This document shows, piece by piece, positions 1 to 10,318 of a stretch of 64,000 nt of DNA (position 1 is its first letter; each line of letters opens with the position of its first letter). Both the position numbers and the translations under genes were made by a program. This stretch comes from Absidia repens (taxonomy: Eukaryota > Mucoromycota > Mucoromycetes > Mucorales > Cunninghamellaceae). Below the pieces are notes generated by a model. The model did not search any database. It worked only from the letters and a program-made list of their open reading frames with translations, and was not told where the DNA came from. Where the stretch lies: contig MCGE01000050.1 of assembly GCA_002105175.1 (NCBI GenBank), forward strand, positions 62,001 to 126,000, in the 5' to 3' direction.

Positions 1-1039
1 ACAAATCGAATAGATCTACTATGGGTCCACAATACAATCGTGCGCGTCGAGAGCCTTTCGCACCTGAGGATGTCATGGGGGGGGGGTCGCTATATATGTT
101 ATGATGAAGGTCCACCTTACCATCGACATGTCTTTGCCTACAAAACATGTCCAATACCCATTCTGTGGAAGCTTTGATGTTGGCCAAACGAGCGGTGAAC
201 AACATCATCTGAAAGGAATCCCCCAAATTCGGCTTATGTTGCAAAAGGTGGCAAGATCAAGTTTGCCTTTACCCTCCTCCCCCCCTCCCTCAACCTCTTC
301 TGGAAACGCTTTTGGAGCATATTGGCTCAACAAATGCCGACTTCCACAAGTATATTAGAGCATACAACACTTTGCCTCCATGGTGAATACCAAAAGTCGA
401 TGACCCTATTCCTATCCGCAACAACAATGGCCATTCCCCAAATCCAGCATTTTGTATTAATGGGACAATATATCACAAATTCGGCACTCTTCGATCCCCA
501 TCAACGACGGAACGGAAATTCACCCAGGTATACTTTTGCGGATGTGGAAGATCAGCTTCTGGGCTCGGACGCCTTTGGTTTCGCATTTGAATCCCACGAC
601 AATAGAAACGTTACAGCAGGTGGTCCATCATTCGAATCCCTTTTGCTCGGAACCTTATGACTGCCTTTGAACAATACGGTGCTGCGCTCCTTTTGGATGT
701 TTGAATGTTGTGTGATTCGTGGTGCTCATCAACAGGGGAAGACGATACGATCAGCAAACCTATCCTGAAATTGCGGCTATGGTTGTTGAAGATAGAACTG
801 ACGGTATTGCCACTCCATTCGACATTGTGATAGAACCTCAGGACTCCAATTGATCAACTCCTTGTATCCATCGTACATGCCGCTTCACTGTGTGCTGATG
901 GTTCCCGTTTTGGTGATGATGGTTGGTTTACTGACATGACCTTCAGATACAGAGGACGAATTGAATGTGACACTTCGGTGCTTACTGTGCGTACATGATG
1001 ATCGACACGTCACGGTTATTATATACAACATTTTGGACG

Positions 1040-2300
1040 GTTATTTCAGCAATATTTAGTGGACAATTATGTTCGAATCGAAAGCCACCGACTGAAATAT
1101 CTCTCCAACAACCAAAAAGCAGCTTCGTGTGGAAATGTACAACGGCATTGGCGATGATTCAAATCCACGACAAATTGGAAGGTCCATTGTATTACCGTCG
1201 TCATTCACTGGTGGCCCACGATAGATGCGGCAGATGCTTCAGGATGGCTTGGCTTTGATTCGGCAAAGGGGAAAGCCAACACTATTCATCACAATGACGT
1301 GGAACCCGAAATGGCCAGAAATTATGCGCGAACTTCCGGAGGGCCAAACTGTATACGATCGACCGGACATTTTGCCTCTCGGGTTTTTGGAATGAAGGTG
1401 CAGGATCTCATCATCAAATGTCATCGAGGAAAAAAAAATGCTTTAGCCAAGTCTCTGGATATATTGGAACTGTCGAATTTCAAAAACGGGGTCTACCACA
1501 TATTCACATCATCCTCATCCTAGATTTCCTCGATCGGCCCAATACACCTGACGAATATACGACCAGTTTGTATCTTGTGAAATTCCTGACCAGTCGCAAT
1601 GCCCGCGACTCTACCGCACTGTCACCAGGTGAATGATCCATGGTCCATGTGGCAACGCCAAACCAGATTGCAGCGTGTATGAGGGATGGAAAATGCAAAG
1701 ACGGGTACCCAAGAGCCTTCAATTCCGAAACCAAGCTGAACTCTGACGGATATCCTATTTACAGAACGTCGACAAAATGGCCGCTCTCATTTTTTTACTT
1801 CGACACGTTTCCAGCCAGATATTCGACATGTCGTTCCATACAATCCTTATCTTAGCCAACGATACGACTCACATATCAACGTGTGGAAATATCAACATCT
1901 TCACGGGCAGTCAAGTACCTTTGCAAGTACGTCACCAAAGGCAGCGACCCTGCGCAGCTGGGAATGGCAACACACAACAACGATCAATCTTCAGATGATG
2001 GAATTACAGACGACGAAATTACTTGGTACCAAAACTCTCGCTATATTGGGCCATGCGAAGCTGTTTGACGGACGTTGGGATTTGAAATACATATGCACCA
2101 CCCAATGGTCACTCGTCTTGACATACATCTGACCAATGAACAAATGGTGACTTTTAATGCCGGCATGTCTCATGAAGAATTGAATCAGTTGAAGGAACGC
2201 ATGACAAAACGTTTGGCTTTTTTTGATTTGTGCAATCACGATTTGGAAGCAAGAAGCTACAAATATCCTGAAATCCCTACTCGATACACGTGGAATGCAA
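1040..2300 (+). pseudogene. Helitron Rep (HUH nuclease) domain, broken
   Basis: The HUH metal-binding motif of the Rep nuclease is readable as GLPHIHI, with its two histidines at about 1499-1507. The paired catalytic tyrosines appear as KYLCKYVTK at about 1913-1939. Further pieces fit the family: a GYPRAF-type segment near 1700, a YIGPCEA segment near 2045, and an arginine/tryptophan-rich YTW segment near 2290. In Helitrons this domain nicks and joins DNA during rolling-circle transposition. Here its parts are spread over different frames, so it is a pseudogene although the catalytic motifs survive locally. Confidence 0.82.
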
Positions 2301-2399
2301 ATAGCCGCCGTTGGAAAGCCCGTAGCAACCCTCCTATATGAAATGTTGTTAGCCGTATTTACACAGCAAGCCTCACCAACATGGAATTATATTCACTTC

Positions 2400-3440
2400 G
2401 ACTAAGTGCTTCTTTCTGTGTCTGGACCAACAAGCTTTGAAGACATTCGAACCTATGATGGAATCGTGCATGAATCTTTCCAGTCTGCTGCTAATGCTCG
2501 AGGACTTTTTAGAATCAGACAACGAATGGGGGATAAATGTTTGGAAGAACCTGGACTAACGGCGCCTTACCCCAGGATGATACGCCGGCTTTTTTGTTAC
2601 ATTTTGGTCAACTGCTCTTCTACCGATCCGCTAGCTTCTTTGGTTGAAAACACCGTGAACGAATGACTGACGATTACTTTTTCGAATTTTACGACGGGCA
2701 TTTTGACATCACCAACAACGACGCACTTGACGAAAAATCAACAGGATCAAATTTACAAGCGCGCTTTAGGTGACATCGAACAGCAACTGCAGACTATTGG
2801 ACATCGAACTTTTGTAACGATCCTACCTTGCCCCAAGAAGTTTATTACCAGGCTCGATTCGCTCCCATATATTGAAAGTCTTGCAATGGCAGAAATAACG
2901 CGAATACCCCCATCGATGGTCAGACAGCATTCACCGACCGCAACCTTCCTCTACTGAATTCTGAACAGAAGCAAGCTTACGACCGTATTTTGACAGCCGG
3001 TATTGTCGCAATACTTCTTCCTGGTGGCCGCACTGCCCAGAGTCGGTTCAAAACCCCATACTGATGCTGACACGACATCCAATATCCGACTTGGCGGAAC
3101 CCACATGCCTACATACTAGCAAAGGCCTCGATGATTCTATGGGACGAAGCTGTAATGTGCCACAAGCATGTATGCCCTTTGAAGTTGTGGATTGATGGCT
3201 GCGGGATATCATGGGTGGTGCTATAGACACCAGGTTAGAAGAACTGCCCCCTTTGGCGGAAAAAGTGGTTAATCTTTTTAGTGGGTGATTTTCGCCAGAT
3301 TCTCCACTGTGGTGGCCTCCGTGGTTTACCTGATGACAATATTGCTGCATGTATCAAGTCAACATCCTTTTGGTCTCACGTTACCCTTTTGTACCTCAAA
3401 ACGAATATGCGCCTTTTTCTGAGCTGTTGTAGTATATTAG
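2400..3440 (+). pseudogene. Helitron Pif1-type helicase, N-terminal part, broken
   Basis: The segment GPTSFEDIRTYDG near 2427-2465 and NSEQKQAYDRIL near 2957-2992 match the region entering the Pif1-like helicase. The following LLPGGRTAQSRF segment (about 3010-3050) follows almost directly, so the Walker A loop that normally lies between them appears deleted. A Walker B-like ILWDEA is readable near 3135 and VGDFRQIL near 3282-3306. Homology then fades after an NMR segment near 3400. Helicase activity would be impossible without Walker A and with these frame breaks. Confidence 0.75.
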
Positions 3441-4324
3441 TTTGTAGTTTGTAGTGTCTTTAGATTTAGTTTGTCGTCAATAAAATCGGTATCCCTACAA
3501 CATATCGTCTTGATGTCCTCTTATTTTGATCCATTACCTTATTTTTTTTCACACATTCATATGCGGTTTTTTTTTTTTTTTTCTACGCATAAACACCCCC
3601 CCCACACACACACACCCGTTCTGTTTTTCCACGCACATATGCCATGCCCATTCAGCGAGACAATGAAAGGCATAAAAGAGAATAATAGTAAATAGACAAG
3701 ACATGTTTAATTTTGATATAGAAGCGATATAAACTATGACAATTAACTCTAAGCTGAGCTAACGACACTACTCTAACTGTACTGTAAAAGACTAAAATAC
3801 AACGAATAAAAATAAAGATAAAACGGTTTTATTATTAAATAGTGTGTAATATATAAAGCAGTTCAAATGAAAATCAACTAAACTAAACTACACCAAAAAC
3901 GAGGGAAGGAGGGGGGGGCGAACCACAGAGACAGATTATCAAACCTCAAAGACGGAATATAAATCCATTGCGAGTCATCCTATTGCAAGCTTCCGATATC
4001 ATTTCTGATAGAGTATCAACAATCAAAGTCATGCTTCTTTTTTTTTACCTTGCAACATAATTGTTAGATAAGAGAATTGGTTCCAGGGGGATGCAGCGGT
4101 ATCCAAGTTTGTTCACTACGAGATAGTTTCAATGTATTGGCGCATTGTGTCCATAGAATAAGATACGTAGCAAGGGTTTGAATTCAGGGGGAGCATTTGT
4201 TCCAAGATTTCCATCGTACTGCAGGGTCCGTTACGCTTCAGTTTCTTTGCTTGATACGCGCTTGATGACAGTGACCTATGATCCCTCGAAAAACATAGCA
4301 CAAAAAAAAATGAGTACTAAGGCA

Positions 4325-4379
<55 letters not shown>

Positions 4380-4465
4380 AGCAAACTTATTTTACCTAAA
4401 TCGTGACCAGTGCCATTGTTTCAACACTTGGTTTGCGTGCTACATTATTTGGCATACTATGACAT
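3441..4465. other. Intergenic, low-complexity-rich, no gene recognised
   Basis: This stretch begins with GTAGTTT-like repeats and an AATAAA signal just after the Helitron remnant. It then holds poly(T), CA-rich and AT-rich sequence. A 52-base poly(A) run occupies 4326-4377. Short open frames here encode homopolymers or have no recognisable similarity, so none is called as a gene. Confidence 0.6.
4326..4377. repeat. Poly(A) run of about 52 bases
   Basis: A near-perfect homopolymer of adenines. It is one of several runs longer than 40 bases in this window. Its exact length could be affected by sequencing error. Confidence 0.9.
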
Positions 4466-5334
4466 CGCTACCGATAGCAACCGTGAAAGGATAATAGCCT
4501 GACACCAATATACTATCTCACTTGGGACACATACAGAGAAACTGAGGTATTCCCATTGTACACGCAATGCTGTCCATGGGTTCCCTCGTCATAGTATACC
4601 CATAGCTCGTCAGAGTAGCCAATATGGAGAAGAGGTGTTATACACGATAAAAAAAAGAAAAAGAAAAAAGTGAGAATTTAGTTGAGTATGGTAATATAAA
4701 ACAAAGATAAACTTGCCAATAGAGACACATAGTGAATGGCACTAAGCAAAGCATAACGCTACCGATAGCAACCGTGCAAGGGTAATAGCCTGACACCAAT
4801 ATACTATCTCACTCGGGACACGCACAGAGAAACTGAGGTATTCCCATTCGACACGCAATGCTGCCGATGGGTTCCCTGCCTTGCACCTTTTTTTTGCTTT
4901 TGGTATACCATGACATCGCTACCGATAGCAACCGTGAAAGGGTAATAGCCTGACACCAATATACTATCTCACTCGGGACACGCACAGAGAAACTGAGGTA
5001 TTCCCATTCGACACGCAATGCTGTCCATGGGTTCCCTTGTCATAGTATACCCATGGCTCGCCAGAGTAGCCAATATGGAGAAGAGGTATTATACACGATA
5101 AAAAAAAGAAAAAAAAAAGAAAAAGGTGAGAATTTAGTTGCGTATGGTAATATAAAACAAATATAGACTTACCAATAGAGACACATAGTGAATGGCACTA
5201 AGCAAAGCATAACGCTACCGATAGTAACCGTGAAAGGGTAATAGCCTGACACCAATATACTATCTCACTCGGGACACGCACAGAGAAACTAAGGTATTCC
5301 CATTCGACACGCAATGCTGCCGATGGGTTCCCTG
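4466..5334. repeat. Tandem repeat: four ~120-bp cores in two ~450-bp units
   Basis: A core starting CGCTACCGATAGCAACCGTG recurs at 4466, 4757, 4917 and 5213 and runs about 120 bases to GGGTTCCCT. Spacers alternate. Cores 1 and 3 are followed by a CATAGTATACCCATRGCTCG segment and a spacer ending in GCACTAAGCAAAGCATAA. Core 2 is followed by a short spacer. The structure is therefore a roughly 450-bp unit present twice, each with two cores. Small minus-strand ORFs inside simply translate the repeat and share peptides for that reason. Function unknown. Confidence 0.9.
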
Positions 5335-6393
5335 CTTTGCAAGAACTCGATAAAAAAAAAAGATAAAAAAAAAAAAAAAAAAAAATGATGCGGGCGCCTT
5401 TTTATGTCTTCAATTTTGATTGGACGAAAAATCACGGGGATTGGTCTTCGCCACACGCGCTCATCCCAATTCCCCTTTTGATTTTTAGCCAATAAAATTG
5501 AATCATGTCCAAAAGGAGGATGTCGTTTTAGAGACGAAAGCGAATACTAAACTAATACTTGCTTGGCCAGATCCTGTCATTGATGTCCTCCGAAGATCTG
5601 GTAATCATGGATTTTTTTTTTTTTTTTTTGGCTGGAAAAAGACCACCCGGTGGTGGTAATCATGGAGTGGAATTTTTTTTTTTTTAAGGGCACCAAAAAT
5701 AAAAACACACGTGGACGGGTTTTAAAAATCGCTCCGAGGATTTTTTTTTTTTTTTGTCCAACACCAAAAGGAACCGACTTCTTTTTCTCGCTCTTTTTTT
5801 TTTTTTTTTTTTTTCAAACAATCGCCCCTTCTATTCAACATCACCATCATCATGGTTTTCTCATCTCATGGCAGTAAACATCACCAGCCAACATCAGCGG
5901 CATAACGGTTTTGGTCCGACCAAGGAACTTTTGTTGTTGTTGGCATTTCTCCTCTTCCCTCCACCAGCTGTTTAAACCTCAACAAGACGACCCTTTCTGC
6001 CAGTGATATAGGTCGATCATGATAGTATGGCTCTCCTGAATTATTGAAATATATTTATCATAACCTGAATTTTATTTTCGATATCCCTTACTAGTCGTAG
6101 TTATTTCAGCACGTTAGATCTACCTGGAAGATCATGCGTAGATGGTTTTAGGCAGTAGTCATTATATTCCACATAGTTTAGTTTTATTTTTTATTTTTAT
6201 AATGTCCAACAATAAAAAAAAAAGTGATTGCAAATAATTGATGAAACAAATTGGTTCGATACATAGTCTTTATGTTGAATGTATTTTTTTGTTGTATTCA
6301 AATTGATTTTATTTATTGATATATAAAAAAAAGAGAGGGGAATATAATTTAGGGTACGAAGTGGGGGGATAGGAAAGCGGCATGATGATAAAT
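5335..6393. other. Intergenic, no gene recognised
   Basis: The stretch contains several poly(T) runs and a CACGTGGACGGG motif near 5708 that recurs at the tRNA-like end of the dispersed repeat described at 14360 and 27975. The AT-rich 3' flank of the NmrA-like gene, with minus-strand AATAAA-like sites around 6310, lies at its right end. An open frame at 5754-5975 is largely poly-Phe and low complexity and is not called. Confidence 0.5.
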
Positions 6394-7284
6394 TTATACA
6401 GTCAAAGCATGTTTGTTGCGAGCAAAGTAGGCATCCAAAGATTCTGGTTCACGTCCCAATAAAATAGAGATGCCCAGTGACACATGGGGATTGATTTCAA
6501 TCATGGAGGCAAACGCATAGATAGCACTGACGGGGAATAAATTAGCCATGGTGACCTTGAGAGTATTGAAGCGTTCGAGGGGGGTCACTTGTTTGTAGGT
6601 AATCGTACGACCAGCAGCATGGGTAAGGGCTTCAGCCAGTTCGGTGGGTGTGGCGACTTGACTTGTGAGTTCATAGGCACTGTCTTCATGATCTTCAATA
6701 TTACCAGCGAGAACAACAGCAGCTACATCGGCAATGTCATTGGGGCTAATCCATGACTGGGGGGAATCAGGTTCAAGGAAGTCTTCAAATTGCGTAAAAC
6801 CAGAGGGAGTTAAGTAAACCATGTTGGACATGAAGCGACTAGGGCGAAGGGAGACAACATAACCACGATTAGGGATCTTCAACATGGCCTCTTCAGCATC
6901 CAAGTGGACTTGACTAATGGCGTTGTTGCGCCAGGAAGCATTAAATGTAGTGCAGGAAAGGTCGACAATTTGCTTGACACCAGCGGCAAAAGTTAACGTG
7001 GCAATTTCTGTTTTCGTGGCAACCATGCGTGTGTGACCATAAACCATCAAGAACATGCGTGTGTGACCAGGGAGTGCCTTTTCCATGGCAGACAGATCAT
7101 CGTAACCACCTTCCACGATCGTTAAGGAACCAATTTGATTAGCAAATACCTTGGCTGCCTTGTCTTGATCACGCACATAAATGGTAACTGCTATGTTTTT
7201 GGCCAAAAGTTCTGTCACCACCTTGGATCCAATGTTACCAGTAGCACCGAGGACGAAAACACGTTCATTAGTAGTAGAAGCCAT
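6394..7284 (-). CDS. NmrA-like NAD(P)-binding (atypical SDR) family protein
   Basis: A single uninterrupted frame of 296 residues. The N-terminus has a Rossmann dinucleotide-binding motif, GATGNIG at residues 13-19, preceded by a short beta strand (RVFVL), as in NmrA-like atypical short-chain dehydrogenases. The length fits the roughly 290-310 residues usual for NmrA/quinone-reductase-like members. No signal peptide or membrane segment is evident, so a cytosolic protein is expected. NmrA-type proteins either reduce quinone-like substrates or act as redox-sensing regulators; the sequence alone does not choose between them. The first methionine lies just before the nucleotide fold, which supports the start. 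A TATA-like sequence is about 95 bases upstream. The gene stands alone between repeats. Confidence 0.88.
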   Translation of the reverse strand: MASTTNERVFVLGATGNIGSKVVTELLAKNIAVTIYVRDQDKAAKVFANQIGSLTIVEGGYDDLSAMEKALPGHTRMFLMVYGHTRMVATKTEIATLTFAAGVKQIVDLSCTTFNASWRNNAISQVHLDAEEAMLKIPNRGYVVSLRPSRFMSNMVYLTPSGFTQFEDFLEPDSPQSWISPNDIADVAAVVLAGNIEDHEDSAYELTSQVATPTELAEALTHAAGRTITYKQVTPLERFNTLKVTMANLFPVSAIYAFASMIEINPHVSLGISILLGREPESLDAYFARNKHALTV

Positions 7285-7285
7285 T

Positions 7286-7331
7286 TGATTTGATTTGAAT
7301 TGAATTGAGTTGATTTGATTTGATTTGAGTT
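7286..7331. repeat. TTGATTTGA-type short tandem repeat in 5' UTR
   Basis: Just upstream of the NmrA-like start codon the sequence is a run of imperfect GATTT/GAATT pentamers. It lies in the presumed 5' untranslated region of that gene. Confidence 0.7.
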
Positions 7332-7375
7332 GTATGTATGAAAAATATCGAAAGTAGAAAAAAAAAATGCAAAGT

Positions 7376-7385
7376 TATATATATA
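7376..7385 (-). promoter_or_regulatory. TATA-like box of the NmrA-like gene
   Basis: TTATATATAT lies about 92 bases upstream of the start codon on the minus strand, a plausible TATA position for a fungal gene. No other promoter evidence is available. Confidence 0.4.
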
Positions 7386-7669
7386 CAGGACGAAAATCAT
7401 TCAGGCGGGTAAATTATGCCGGGGGATGCAAACTTAATCGTCAGTACGCCTTGGCTTGCTTTATTAATAATGCTACAAAGTTATGATGACTGTTCCAGTG
7501 TATTTCTAAGCCAACACTAACACTAAAATCGGTTTTATGTGGTGCAGAGTTTCGAAAACCGAAATTTTTGGTTGTAAGCGCACAGACGCAATTCTCGGGG
7601 AGAAGCGGGATTCTAGCGCCGCTTTCTCTGTCCTCTTTCTGATGCAGGCACCAAATAATTATCTTGTTA

Positions 7670-7829
7670 CAGTCGAGAAAGTTAGGTTGGGTCAGGTTAG
7701 TTGAAAATGGGTCACTGTTCTCAATATGGGTCAAACTCCGCGAAAGTGGGTCAGGTTGGTGAATGTGGGTCAGGGCGGCGAAAGTGGGCCAGGTTGGTGA
7801 ATGTGGGTCAGGGCGCCGAAAGCGGGTCA
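7670..7829 (+). repeat. Left TIR and GGGTCA subterminal repeats
   Basis: The outer 80 or so bases are the inverted copy of the right end. They continue into at least seven spaced copies of a GGGTCA/GGGCCA motif with spacers such as GGTTGGTGAATGT, which look like iterated transposase-binding sites. Binding is inference. Confidence 0.85.
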
Positions 7830-7913
7830 ACTGAATTTCATTTTTTCTCTACCTTTTTTTTTTTTAATAACTACTAAAACCATCATTTCTATATCAATTC
7901 CACTGTTTAAATC

Positions 7914-9160
7914 ATGATTGACGATGCCCCTCAACGAACAATACTCATTCAAGCTCACATGGATTGGGAAGGTCCCGCAGCTGCAAACGCAAAACAAAAA
8001 AACAGCAAACCAAGTAAAGGAACCGGTGATGTTCTTCAAGACATAACAAAGGATTCAGCAACGACTTCACAACGCGGCAAGTACCAAACACAAAACGATG
8101 AAAAGGTTGCAAAACTAATCAATCTTCTTACCGAATTTGAGCATCTTTCCATCAGGGACGGTGCAAAAAGGGTTGGGCTACCTAAATCAACAGCTATCTG
8201 CTATCCGAAGAATCAAACAATGGAACGAATTGACCAGCAATGGGGAAGAAATGTAAAGGCCGCCAATCCAAGCTTCTCGAAGAACATACGATATACATTT
8301 TTGAACAACTGAAACAAGAACCATCATTGACGACCCAGGAAGTGAAAGATCGCCTATATGAAATGTATCCTGACATAAATATCACTCCTCAAGCAATCGA
8401 CAATCACATGCGCACACAATGTCATCTCACCTTCAAGCGTGTTATACCCCATTATTTTGCTCGTGACAACAAAGAAACGATTTTGAAACGGCGTCAATCG
8501 GTAGAGTCATGGCTGGAAGCTGGAATCGATTTCTTCAACGACTGTGTTTTTATCGACGAATCTGGCTTTAATCGCAACATGCACCGATCGTATGGATGGA
8601 GCGAAGCTGGCAAGCCATGTAAAGTCAAGGTCGAAACTAAAGGTCCAAATCTCAGCATTCTGGGCGCCATATCAAAGGACGGGCTTCTTACGTTGTCGAA
8701 ACGCGAAATTTGTGCGGCGACCTCAAAAAAGCGAAAGGTGAAGACACCAACACCTACAACTACACCTACTCCGAGCAAAGGGACATCCAGCGTTGATTTT
8801 TTGGAATTCGTCGAACAAACTCTCACGGCAATCGACGTTGCGGATTTCAAATACAAATATCTAGTACTGGATAATGCGGCTATTCACAAGACACTGACGG
8901 TGCAAGACTGGATTCGCACGCGTGGATACGAAATAATCTTTTTGCCACCATATTCACCATTTTTGAATCCGATCGAAGAATTTTGGGCAAAGCTGAAGAA
9001 TGTTTTCAACAAGGATCCAGCATCGGTGAAAAAGAACACGCTTCTTAGTGATCGTATTTGTAAGGCATCCGAACATATATCAAAGGAGGACTGTCAGGCT
9101 TGGATTAGACATTCGTTGACATTTTGGGATAGATGTTTAAATTCTGAAGAAGGATTGTAG
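7914..9160 (+). pseudogene. Tc1-like transposase (DD34E), N-terminus frameshifted
   Basis: The C-terminal catalytic domain is open from 8240 to 9160 (306 codons). It carries a complete triad: D106 in FIDESGFN, D201 in LVLDNAAIHK and E236 in NPIEEFW, with 34 residues between the last two. The N-terminal helix-turn-helix part begins with a methionine at 7914 in a different frame (ending 8312). Around 8185-8243 a segment resembling AIRRIKQWNE sits in the third frame. At least two small indels therefore separate the DNA-binding and catalytic parts. A lysine-rich KKRKVK stretch near residue 153 could be a nuclear localisation signal. No splice sites that would repair the frame were found. Without the DNA-binding region this copy should be inactive. 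Confidence 0.85.
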
Positions 9161-9220
9161 CTGTTATAGTTTATTTTTATTTTATTTTTTTTTAGTTATA
9201 GGATTGTAGCTTTAGAATCA

Positions 9221-9277
9221 TAGTTTGCAGTTTGTAGTTTGTAGTTTGTAGTTTGTAGTTTGTAGTTTGTAGTTTGT
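9221..9277. repeat. GTAGTTT heptamer tandem repeat
   Basis: About seven or eight tandem copies of TTGTAGT lie in the 3' flank of the transposase, inside the transposon. They are followed by AATAAA-like sequence, so they probably belong to the transposase 3' UTR. Confidence 0.85.
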
Positions 9278-9410
9278 CTCATTTTTTTATAAAATAAAAT
9301 AACGATTTTTATCACATTTGTCTTATTTGTCATGTATATTATTTTTATTTATTTATAATGCTATGTCATAGTCAAAACCAAATAATGTTAACAGCTATCT
9401 TGAAATTGGT

Positions 9411-9551
9411 TGACCTGTTTTCACCCTCGCTGACCCACTTTCACCAACCTGACCCACTTTTGCGGAGTTGACCCACTTTCGCGGAGTTTGACCCATATTA
9501 AGAACAGTGACCCATTTTCAACTAACCTGACCAACCTAACTTTCTCGACTG
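9411..9551 (-). repeat. Right TIR and subterminal TGACCC repeats
   Basis: This is the inverted counterpart of 7670-7829. TGACCCACTTT-type repeats lead into the outer match ending CTCGACTG at 9551, followed by TA. Confidence 0.85.
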
Positions 9552-10318
9552 TATGTTGACTGACTGAAACTACGAAACTTATTATTCATTGGCCTATTTT
9601 TCTTCTTCTTCTCAAATAGTAAAAACGAAAGCATCCCACTACTCTGAAACTTCCTAAAATACAAGTCACCAAAAACATAGAGGGAGTAAGCAATTCTGGT
9701 TGCTAGGCTTAAAATGGTAATAAGATTAAACAAAAACATGACTGGATAAAAAAAACGCGTACGTGGTAGACACTGGAAAGCTATGTAAGCATTATTGTTT
9801 TGTCGACAGGTAGAATTAAATCTGGTGCATAAAGAGTGGTGTCTAGTTTTAGAATTTGGCTTTTGAATTTTGGCAACTGCAAGCGCCTATAATTTTTCTC
9901 CCTCCTCACAACTAAAATCAATTCTCTATCATATCCAAAAGAACAACATAATTTGTCTGGAGAAATACGTCGTTATTTCCTCTTCTTTTGTTTACTGTAT
10001 TACTTTGTAACTTTAGAATACATGTAAAATCATTTTTTACGAGCGCAAATTCGCTTAAATTCACGCAAACACAGCCAATGATCACTTCGCATCGCGTACT
10101 TCCCTATTTTGGAAGATCATTCATGCTATTAGCACAAGACTGTTCGATCTTTTTTGCATAGCTATGTCACATGCCATATTGTGCCAATAGAAAAAGCATT
10201 CACTATTGTATTGATATCAAGTCTTCTATAAAAAGGAGACGCCCTTTTTTTCATTTTGATCAGATATCAATTTTGCATACATGTTCAAGGACTAAAAATT
10301 CGCATAAAACAAAATAAT
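9552..10318. other. Intergenic, no gene recognised
   Basis: AT-rich sequence without a convincing coding frame or known element. A short minus-strand frame at 9536-9739 has no recognisable domain. Confidence 0.5.

Larger units (their letters stand above)
1..3440 (+). mobile_element. Decayed Helitron (Rep/helicase) remnant
   Basis: Translated pieces in all three plus-strand frames line up, in order, with a Helitron RepHel protein: the N-terminal region (about 150-1200), the HUH Rep domain (about 1260-2290) and part of a Pif1-type helicase (about 2960-3440). Stops and frameshifts lie between nearly all pieces, so no intact protein can be made. The remnant ends in the helicase and the rest of that domain is missing. 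No Helitron terminal hairpin or CTRR end was identified. Family assignment is secure from motif order; the element's boundaries are not. Confidence 0.85.
7670..9551 (+). mobile_element. Tc1/mariner-type (IS630 superfamily) DNA transposon
   Basis: The element is 1882 bp with inverted ends beginning CAGTCGAGAAAGTTAGGTTG. It is flanked on both sides by TA (7668-7669 and 9552-9553), the target duplication expected for Tc1/mariner. The first 80 or so bases at each end match almost perfectly. Inside them lie arrays of GGGTCA-containing subrepeats. The only long frame encodes a DD34E transposase (8240-9160). The N-terminal part of the transposase lies in other frames, so the copy is probably inactive although its ends are well preserved. 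Confidence 0.95.

Noticed and set aside
4178..4399. Small protein with a polylysine tail
   Set aside because: It is a translation of the 52-base poly(A) run.
4809..5492. Two minus-strand peptides sharing REPIGSIACRMGIP
   Set aside because: They share sequence only because both read through the tandem repeat core.
9221..9277. Telomere-like or CRISPR-like array
   Set aside because: The TTGTAGT repeat is a short pure tandem inside a transposon 3' flank, without spacers and away from any chromosome end evidence.
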